The notes under the pieces: generated by a model | What the model was told of the DNA's origin: nothing | Database searches by the model: none | The model's input: the letters and a program-made list of their open reading frames with translations, nothing else | NCBI GenBank assembly: GCA_964654665.1 | Contig: CAZZKV010000001.1 | Coordinates: forward strand, 62,001 to 126,000 | Reading direction: 5' to 3' | Length of the DNA stretch: 64,000 nucleotides | From: CALCKU01 sp964654665 | GTDB taxonomy: Bacteria > Pseudomonadota > Alphaproteobacteria > Caulobacterales > Maricaulaceae | Part shown: positions 58,113 through 64,000 of the stretch, piece by piece | Position numbering within the stretch: position 1 is the stretch's first letter | Layout: the number at the start of each line of letters is the position of its first letter | Position numbers and translations under genes: made by a program

Positions 58113-59444
58113 TTACCCTAAATCTACTATCAATTCGCCGATAGAATGGGTGAACCCGTTTGGTAGAATTTCTTGTTCCCCTGTCCATTGAATATTTGGA
58201 AACCGTGCTAAAATTTGTCGATAGGCGCTCTCGATTTGCATATTGGCCACACGCTGCCCTAAGCACACATGAGGCCCCGTTCCAAAGGCGATATGGTCTT
58301 TGGCATTATGACGATGGATATCAAATATATCGGGGTTTTCGAATTTGGCTGGGTCGCGATTGGCTGCCCCGTAATACAGGATAACTTTTTCGCCTTCAGC
58401 GATTTTTTGGCCGCGTATATTTGTATCCTGTACAGCTGTGCGGCGCATATACATTACGGGCGAAACCATACGAACCGCTTCATGTACCATATTCGGGATA
58501 AGATCGGGATTGGCAATGAGCAGTTGTTTCTGGTCTTGAAATTGTGTGAGCAATTTCATTGTACCGGACATGGAATTCCGTGTGGTGTCATTGCCTGCAA
58601 TGATAATCAACAGCCATGATCCATCAAGATATTCATCAGGTAGTTTTGCTCCGTCGATTTCGACATGGGCAATGGCAGATAAGAGATCTTGTTGCGGGTT
58701 TTTGCGCCGTTCTTTTAGAATGTGACGGCCGTAATCAAACATAGCCTGAACCCCGGTTAAAAATGTCGCGACGAGAGCGGGATCAAGCTTGCTCATATCC
58801 GCATCTTCGAGAACATATTGTGCCATTTCCAGCATATCCATCCATTCCCGAATTTTTGGACGGTCAGCCTCGGGAATGCCGAGCATTTCGCACAGTGTAA
58901 AAAGAGGAAGTTGTGAAGAAAAATCTTCAACAAAATTCACTATAGGGCCTTTGTCTGATAACTCCTCCAGCAGGGAGGTGACTTTTAAGTCGACTTTTTC
59001 TTTTAAAATTCGAACGTAACCCGGTGTGAAATAGGCCATATGTTCCCGGCGTAATTGCATATGATGTGGAGGGTCGAGACAAATCATTGTATCCAGAGAC
59101 GCGCTGTGAAGTTTGGGATGGTTTCGCGGGTCCGAGGCAGGCGGATAGGCCATCATAATACCGCCTCTTTGAGATGAAAATACCTGAGCATTGAGGTTAG
59201 TCGTTTTCACGTCATCATAGCAGGTTAACGCCCAAAAGCCTTCCATTTTTGCGTCAGTCAGAGGGTGCCACATAATGGGGGCATTTTCGCGCATGGTTTT
59301 AAAGGCTTCGAAGGGTTGGCCAGCGATAAAATTTTTGGCGCGTGAGAGGTCAAGCGGAGGCTTAAAGTCGAAAATGGGTGTATGGCTTGGTTTAAGGTCT
59401 CCGCGGTCTTCAGAATAGGTTTGACTAACAAGGGCTAAGCTCAT
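58113..59444 (-). CDS. Cytochrome P450
   Basis: 443 residues, soluble bacterial class. The I-helix oxygen motif is AGNDTTR near 280, the ExxR pair is HEAVR near 320, and the heme loop is FGTGPHVCLGQ near 390 with the thiolate Cys. The substrate is unknown. No ferredoxin or reductase gene is adjacent. It is divergent from the Old Yellow Enzyme gene; both could be part of one xenobiotic or terpenoid response. Confidence 0.93.
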   Translation of the reverse strand: MSLALVSQTYSEDRGDLKPSHTPIFDFKPPLDLSRAKNFIAGQPFEAFKTMRENAPIMWHPLTDAKMEGFWALTCYDDVKTTNLNAQVFSSQRGGIMMAYPPASDPRNHPKLHSASLDTMICLDPPHHMQLRREHMAYFTPGYVRILKEKVDLKVTSLLEELSDKGPIVNFVEDFSSQLPLFTLCEMLGIPEADRPKIREWMDMLEMAQYVLEDADMSKLDPALVATFLTGVQAMFDYGRHILKERRKNPQQDLLSAIAHVEIDGAKLPDEYLDGSWLLIIIAGNDTTRNSMSGTMKLLTQFQDQKQLLIANPDLIPNMVHEAVRMVSPVMYMRRTAVQDTNIRGQKIAEGEKVILYYGAANRDPAKFENPDIFDIHRHNAKDHIAFGTGPHVCLGQRVANMQIESAYRQILARFPNIQWTGEQEILPNGFTHSIGELIVDLG

Positions 59445-59523
59445 TGATGTCTCCGATAATACGATCTGTTGCCCAGATTATACCGATAGCCAAGGGAAGT
59501 TAAACGTATAATTTTGATTGATA

Positions 59524-59533
59524 ATGTGCACAT
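59524..59533. promoter_or_regulatory. Palindrome in the P450/OYE divergent promoter region
   Basis: ATGTGCACAT is a perfect palindrome in the 171-bp gap between the divergent genes, a possible operator. Confidence 0.3.
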
Positions 59534-59615
59534 CTGTATGGTTTATAAAGTCATAGACCTTGCCAATTCATGTGATATGTCTGTGTAATTATATATTTTT
59601 CACAGTGAGTAACGC

Positions 59616-60716
59616 ATGACCCTTTTTACGTCATTTTCTTGTCGCGGGCTAACAGTGCCTAACCGTATTGTTATGGCTCCCATGACGCGGAGTTTTTCAC
59701 CAGGGGGGGTGCCCGGGGATGATGTTGCGGCTTATTATACGCGCCGCGCGGCGGCTGATGTCGGCCTGATTATTACAGAAGGGACGACCATTGATCGCGG
59801 TGGTGCATCCAATGATGATAGAGTGCCTATGTTTCATGGTAAGCCAGCCTTGGCGGGATGGGACAATGTGTTGAAAAGCGTGCATAAGCAAGGCGGGAAA
59901 ATCGCGCCGCAACTCTGGCATACAGGGATGATGCGTAAACCGGGGACAGGGCAATATCCAGATGCTGTAACCGATAGTCCGTCGGGTCTGACACATCATG
60001 GCAAGCTTGTGGCACCGGTTCCGAGTGAAACAGAAGTTGAAGATATGGTTGCATCCTTTGCACGTTCGGCCAAACATGCATCGAATTTAGGGTTTGATGC
60101 GATAGAAATACATGGCGCACATGGTTATTTGATCGATGAATTTTTTTGGGAGGTGATGAATCATCGCAGTGATAAATACGGCGGAGATTTGACAGAGCGT
60201 ACGCGTTTTGCGGGCGATATTATTCGAGAATGCCGGAAAGCCGTGGGCGATGATATGCCAATTATTTTGCGTATTTCGCAGTGGAAACAGCAGGATTATA
60301 CGGCGCGGCTGGCAAAAACGCCGGATGCTCTTCAGGCCTTTTTACACGCTTTTGTTGATGCGGGTGTTGATATGCTTCATTGTTCGCAGCGCCGTTATTG
60401 GGAACCGGAATTTGAAGGTTCAAATCTTAATTTTGCTGGTTGGGCAAAAAAATTAACGGGACTGCCGACTATCACCGTAGGGTCTGTAGGCCTATCATCT
60501 GATTTTTTTGGGGCTTTTGCCGGACAAAATTCGGAGGCGGCGCCGTTAACAGACTTGGTTGAAGATATTGACCGGCGTATAGAAGCGGGTGAATTTGATC
60601 TCGTCGCTATTGGGCGAGCCTTGTTGCAAGACCCGGAGTGGGCCCAGAAGGTCAAAGACGGACGTATGGATGATCTGCGTGATTATGACGGAAAGGCGCT
60701 TGCGACATTATATTAA
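59616..60716 (+). CDS. Old Yellow Enzyme-family NADH:flavin oxidoreductase
   Basis: 366 residues of the TIM-barrel flavoenzyme family. NRIVMAPMTRSFSPGGVP is the N-terminal flavin-binding motif, QLWHTGMM follows, AIEIHGAHGYLIDEFFWEVMNHRSDKYGGDLTERTRF holds the substrate-binding His pair and conserved YGG, and AIGRALLQDPEW is the C-terminal phosphate site. It reduces activated alkenes or related compounds with NAD(P)H. It is divergent from the P450 gene. Physiological substrate unknown. Confidence 0.9.
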   Translation: MTLFTSFSCRGLTVPNRIVMAPMTRSFSPGGVPGDDVAAYYTRRAAADVGLIITEGTTIDRGGASNDDRVPMFHGKPALAGWDNVLKSVHKQGGKIAPQLWHTGMMRKPGTGQYPDAVTDSPSGLTHHGKLVAPVPSETEVEDMVASFARSAKHASNLGFDAIEIHGAHGYLIDEFFWEVMNHRSDKYGGDLTERTRFAGDIIRECRKAVGDDMPIILRISQWKQQDYTARLAKTPDALQAFLHAFVDAGVDMLHCSQRRYWEPEFEGSNLNFAGWAKKLTGLPTITVGSVGLSSDFFGAFAGQNSEAAPLTDLVEDIDRRIEAGEFDLVAIGRALLQDPEWAQKVKDGRMDDLRDYDGKALATLY

Positions 60717-60743
60717 TTTTACGGCTCTGATGTGTCTGTCAGA

Positions 60744-60765
60744 AAAGTCACAGATTTGTGACTTT
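60744..60765. promoter_or_regulatory. 9-bp inverted repeat upstream of pstS
   Basis: AAAGTCACA (60744-60752) and TGTGACTTT (60757-60765) with a 4-base spacer, 61 bp before pstS. CTGTCA a few bases earlier makes a partial Pho box with it, but the 11-bp phasing is not met. It could be an operator or weak terminator of the OYE gene. Confidence 0.35.
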
Positions 60766-60825
60766 CAATATAGGACTAAAGCCGCAAAATGCGTGCTTGC
60801 TAACTCCCAATTTGAATGGATTTAA

Positions 60826-61656
60826 ATGTATATTACTCGCCTCTGCATGATCGCGATATTGGTGTTATGCACCGCGGCATGTTCACGTCCTGAAACAATA
60901 TCCATTTCGGGCTCAACAACAGTTCTGCCTGTGATAGCAAAAGCGGCCGAAGCGTATACTGTAAAAACCGGTCAATCTGTTATTGTTAATGCGGGTGGAT
61001 CGGGTGCTGGGTTTAATCAATTGGCGGAAGGGCAGACAGATATTGGTATGATGTCCCGCGATATATCCGTTGAAGAACATCAACACTTTAGTCACTATGT
61101 ATTCAAACCTATTTCTATTGGAGTTGACGCTGTTGTTCCTGTTGTGTCCTCGGAAATTTATGAAGCCGGTGTGACGGCGCTAACACTGCCCCAAATTGCT
61201 GCAATTTATAAAGGTGAAATAGATAATTGGTCTGATTTCGGCGGGCCTGATAAAAATATTCTAGTGATTGATAAAGAGGCTAGCCGTGGAACGCGCCATG
61301 TTTTTATGGAGGCGGTCTTGGGCTCCTCTGAGCCGGAAGCACCAGGGGCTGACTTGGTTTTAGGGGCTAATAACGAAGCCCAAACGGCCGTGGCACAAAG
61401 CGATTCAGCGATTACTATGCTGTCACTAGCGTGGATGAATAATGATGTGCGCGGGCTTGGTATTGTACAAAATGACCGTATAATTCGACCAGATGTGTCA
61501 ACTATTCTTAGCGGGGATTATCCTATTACCAGAGATATTGTCATTGTTGTCCGTAATGATATTAAACCCGAGGCTCAGGCCTTTGTTGATTATGTGCTTG
61601 GTGCTGACGGGCAAAATTTTGTTGAAGCGTCGGGCTATATAAAGATAAATCCATAA
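60826..61656 (+). CDS. pstS: Phosphate ABC transporter substrate-binding lipoprotein PstS
   Basis: 276 residues with a lipoprotein signal ending CTAAC-S. The mature protein starts ISISGSTTVLPVIAKAAEAY, with phosphate ligands expected in SGSTTV, GGSGAGFNQLAEGQTDIGMMSRD and DKEASRGTRHVF. This is the short PstS type. It captures phosphate in the periplasm for PstCAB, encoded immediately downstream with a 1-bp gap. Confidence 0.93.
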   Translation: MYITRLCMIAILVLCTAACSRPETISISGSTTVLPVIAKAAEAYTVKTGQSVIVNAGGSGAGFNQLAEGQTDIGMMSRDISVEEHQHFSHYVFKPISIGVDAVVPVVSSEIYEAGVTALTLPQIAAIYKGEIDNWSDFGGPDKNILVIDKEASRGTRHVFMEAVLGSSEPEAPGADLVLGANNEAQTAVAQSDSAITMLSLAWMNNDVRGLGIVQNDRIIRPDVSTILSGDYPITRDIVIVVRNDIKPEAQAFVDYVLGADGQNFVEASGYIKINP

Positions 61657-61657
61657 A

Positions 61658-62563
61658 ATGCCTTATACGTTTCGGGGAATGAATATGCCGCGTTCGGCGG
61701 CCAGATATCTACCCAATATAAAACGGTTTTCACAAGTGTCTGCTTGGCTATCCTCTGGCCTCATAATTTTAATTTTGATGACATTACTGATCCAAAGCGG
61801 TCCAGCCATTTTTTATAATAATAGCTCGTTATTATCAACAACATGGAATCCAGCCGCGGGTGAGTATGGCATCATTCCAATGGTCTATGGAACATTGATA
61901 GTCATGATCATTGCGATGGTGATGGCTGTACCTTTGGGGGTGTTGTCAGCTATTTATATTGCAGAAACCCGGTCAGACCGTTTGCGCCGCCTTCTGAAGT
62001 CTACCTTAGAGATATTGGCCGGTATTCCTTCGATTGTATATGGCCTCATTGGTGTGGCTTATGTCAGTCTTTGGGTTGCTCAGGGTTTTGAATTGCAAAC
62101 AGGCCGGGTTATTTTAACGGCGGGTTTGTTACTGGCGGTTATGATTTTGCCGACGATTATTACCCTGACAGAAGATGCGATTTCAAGTGTACCGCGCCAA
62201 TATCGTGAAAATGCGGCATCGTTAGGTCTTTACCATTATGAAATCATCCGTGAGGTGATACTGCCGCTTTGCAAGGCTGATATTGCTGGCGCGGCATTGC
62301 TTGCGCTTGGCCGGGCCTTGGGCGAAACCATGGCCGTTATGCTTGTTATAGGGTCGCTCGACCGATTGCCTTCACCGCTATATAACCTCCTGTCCTCTGG
62401 CCAGACAATTACATCAAAGCTTGGGCGAGAAATTGCCGAGAGTGCTTTTGGGTCCATTCATTTCAGTGTGTTAGTGTTTATGAGCCTGATTTTGGTGAGC
62501 TTTACTCTTATACTGACGGCCATTTCACAACGCTTGTTTTCCCATGAGATACGCCGTGTTTAA
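61658..62563 (+). CDS. pstC: Phosphate ABC transporter permease PstC
   Basis: 301 residues with six membrane helices. It contains GTLIVMIIAMVMAVPLGVLSAIYIAET and the permease EAA-type loop RENAASLGLYHYEIIREVILPLCKADI, then GRALGETMAVMLVIG. It forms the channel with PstA. A later in-frame ATG at residue 8 is an alternative start. Overlaps pstA by 20 bp. Confidence 0.93.
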   Translation: MPYTFRGMNMPRSAARYLPNIKRFSQVSAWLSSGLIILILMTLLIQSGPAIFYNNSSLLSTTWNPAAGEYGIIPMVYGTLIVMIIAMVMAVPLGVLSAIYIAETRSDRLRRLLKSTLEILAGIPSIVYGLIGVAYVSLWVAQGFELQTGRVILTAGLLLAVMILPTIITLTEDAISSVPRQYRENAASLGLYHYEIIREVILPLCKADIAGAALLALGRALGETMAVMLVIGSLDRLPSPLYNLLSSGQTITSKLGREIAESAFGSIHFSVLVFMSLILVSFTLILTAISQRLFSHEIRRV

Positions 62564-63407
62564 CCGTAATATTTATAATAAGGTTTTTGCAGGGGCTTTG
62601 CGCGGCGCTCTTTGTGTAAGTCTCGGTATTTTATTTTTCCTTATAGGGTCCATACTCTGGCAAGGGGGACAGGTGATGTCTTTTGACTTCCTTTTGTCTA
62701 CGGCTAAGGATTTTGGGGCCGCTGGCGGCATTCGTTACCAGCTTATTGGGTCTCTTATATTGATAATTATGGCGGCCTTAATTGTGGTGCCACTGGCTTT
62801 GGGTACAGCACTTTACCGCAGCGAATATGCGAAAAACGGAAAAAGAGCCAAAGCGATTGATCTGGCAATTTTTAGCCTCAATGGCGTTCCGTCCATCACT
62901 TACGGTTTATTTGGATTGATTCTGTTTGTGAATATTTTAGGCTTTGGAATATCTTGGTTTGTCGGGGCGCTTATTCTGGCTATTATGATCCTGCCAACGA
63001 CCAGTGTATCTACGTATCAGGCGATGCGGGCAATTCCTGATATTTACCGCGAAAACGCATTGGGGCTTGGATTATCAAAATCCTCAGTCATTCGTAGAGT
63101 CATTTTGCCGCAAAGTTGGCATGGGCTTGTAACAGGTTTATTGATTGGACTGGCACGAGCCATTGGCGAGACAGCGCCTATCATGTTTGTGGCGACGGCT
63201 TTTACAGGCGTAACGTGGCCGCGGACGATTTATGAACCTGTTTCGACCTTACCGACACATATTCTGGCGCTCTCACAGCAAGCGACCAACCCTGATGCAC
63301 TGCGAAATGCTTGGGGGGCAAGCCTAACGCTTATGTTACTTGTAATCTTATTGAGTTTACTGGCATTCATTACGCGTAAATATTTACAACCGCAAAGGCC
63401 TATCTAA
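62544..63407 (+). CDS. pstA: Phosphate ABC transporter permease PstA
   Basis: 287 residues, six membrane helices. Family features are LNGVPSITYGLFGLILFV, LPTTSVSTYQAMRAIPDIYRENALGLGLSKSSVIRRVILPQSWHGL (the ATPase-contact loop) and GLARAIGETAPIMFVATAF. Its stop overlaps the pstB start as TAATG, so the two are coupled. Confidence 0.93.
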   Translation: MRYAVFNRNIYNKVFAGALRGALCVSLGILFFLIGSILWQGGQVMSFDFLLSTAKDFGAAGGIRYQLIGSLILIIMAALIVVPLALGTALYRSEYAKNGKRAKAIDLAIFSLNGVPSITYGLFGLILFVNILGFGISWFVGALILAIMILPTTSVSTYQAMRAIPDIYRENALGLGLSKSSVIRRVILPQSWHGLVTGLLIGLARAIGETAPIMFVATAFTGVTWPRTIYEPVSTLPTHILALSQQATNPDALRNAWGASLTLMLLVILLSLLAFITRKYLQPQRPI

Positions 63408-64000
63408 TGTCTCAAACACATTTGAAACTTGTCGCAGATATGCCCAATGATGACACGTCTGTCAGGCTTAAAAACTTGCAAGTTCGGTTTGGCGACACAC
63501 GCATTATCAAAAATGTGACATTGGATATTCCGGCCAAAGGCGTGACGTGCCTTGTCGGCCCTTCCGGCAGCGGTAAATCGACAATATTACGAAGTTTAAA
63601 CCGTATTAATGATACGGTTGATGGCTGCGAAATGAGCGGGCAGGTGCAGATCAATGGACTGTGTTCTGAAACTGATTTTCCGGATGTCACACAATTGCGT
63701 GCAAAAATCGGAATGGTTTTTCAAAAACCATGTGTTTTTCCCTGTTCTATCAAAGATAATGTTCTCTTTGGTGTACGGGATAGAAAAATGAGTAAACTTG
63801 ACCGTATTGCGTTGGTGGAAGCGAGTTTAAAAGATGCCGCGCTTTGGAAAGAAGTTGAACATCGATTGGATAGTCCAGCCCACACATTGTCATTGGGGCA
63901 ACAACAGCGTTTGTGTATTGCAAGAAGTCTTGCCGTTAAACCTGATATCCTTTTATTGGATGAACCGACGGCTTCCGTAGACCCTGTTTCAGCCCGGGCA
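63407..64000 (+). CDS. pstB: Phosphate ABC transporter ATP-binding protein PstB (cut by window end)
   Basis: 198 codons are visible. Walker A GPSGSGKST is at about 48-56, the Q-loop VFQKPCVFP near 104, the signature LSLGQQQRL near 163 and Walker B ILLLDEPTASVD near 182. VRDRKMSKLDR is where typical PstB has its longer helical region. ATP hydrolysis drives phosphate import by PstSCA. The C-terminal part with the H-loop lies beyond the window; phoU and phoB often follow. Confidence 0.92.
   Translation, partial: MSQTHLKLVADMPNDDTSVRLKNLQVRFGDTRIIKNVTLDIPAKGVTCLVGPSGSGKSTILRSLNRINDTVDGCEMSGQVQINGLCSETDFPDVTQLRAKIGMVFQKPCVFPCSIKDNVLFGVRDRKMSKLDRIALVEASLKDAALWKEVEHRLDSPAHTLSLGQQQRLCIARSLAVKPDILLLDEPTASVDPVSARA

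Noticed and set aside
63412..63690. 92-aa frame on - strand inside pstB
   Set aside because: Shadow of a frame with intact ABC motifs.
1..64000. CRISPR arrays, insertion sequences, integrase genes
   Set aside because: No regularly spaced repeats, transposase motifs or attachment-like duplications were noticed.

Overview
The window reads as a chromosome segment of an alphaproteobacterium, most likely a dimorphic/stalked lineage near Caulobacterales or Maricaulales. This is inferred from a CpdR-type regulator next to an N-formylglutamate amidohydrolase, the murA-DUF2948-UPF0262-phosphatase-infA-maf-rng-yacG gene order, rpsF-rpsR-rplI, a conserved alphaproteobacterial XRE regulator and TTAA-N7-TTAA (CtrA-like) boxes. 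Base composition looks moderate rather than GC-rich. No rRNA, tRNA, CRISPR array, insertion sequence or prophage was recognised.

Layout. 1-10 kb: ftsX/ftsE divergent from a zinc-ribbon membrane protein, a promoter-led structured leader RNA before a small protein, the ribosomal protein operon, an ABC ATPase, a TonB-like protein, polA and gpmA. 10-18 kb: a shortened ribD, a heat-shock gene with a ROSE-like leader, an exported methyltransferase-like lipoprotein, SCP2 and hydrolase genes, hisN, an XRE regulator, a candidate sRNA, cpdR and aqpZ. 18-26 kb: an LCAT-like lipoprotein and a persulfide/sulfur operon (peroxiredoxin, BigR-type repressor, MBL dioxygenase, DUF442 protein, SulP) divergent from two YeeE/YedE genes across a strong AT-rich operator, then glk. 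26-32.6 kb: an Lrp regulator divergent from an operon of AstA-like acyltransferase, fused 2-oxoacid dehydrogenase E1, FabD-like acyltransferase and glutaryl-CoA dehydrogenase. 32.6-41 kb: uvrD, murA operon, infA operon, glycerophosphodiesterase. 41-44 kb: secreted protease-like protein, DM13 protein, MATE transporter.

44-58 kb is the striking part. A hybrid histidine kinase and an NtrC-family activator (GAFTGA intact) sit in the middle of a locus encoding a porin-like protein, PilZ-HlyD (Alg44-like), Alg8-like glycosyltransferase, an AlgJ/DltD-like SGNH protein, AlgI-like MBOAT acyltransferase and a close AlgD (GDP-mannose 6-dehydrogenase) homologue: an alginate-like mannuronan synthesis and secretion system lacking AlgE, AlgK, AlgG and AlgL here. 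Four transcription units, including an upstream operon for an exported protein with three exact-period 33-residue repeats, a Tat-exported protein and a lipoprotein, each carry a -24/-12 sigma54-type promoter and upstream TTTGCAAT boxes; three also share a 19-bp motif at a fixed spacing of about 40 bp. The inference is one sigma54 regulon that co-produces an acetylated uronic-acid polysaccharide and a repeat-protein matrix component, with additional c-di-GMP control through PilZ and possible cell-cycle control through CtrA.

58-64 kb: a cytochrome P450 divergent from an Old Yellow Enzyme homologue, then pstS-pstC-pstA-pstB, the last cut by the window end.
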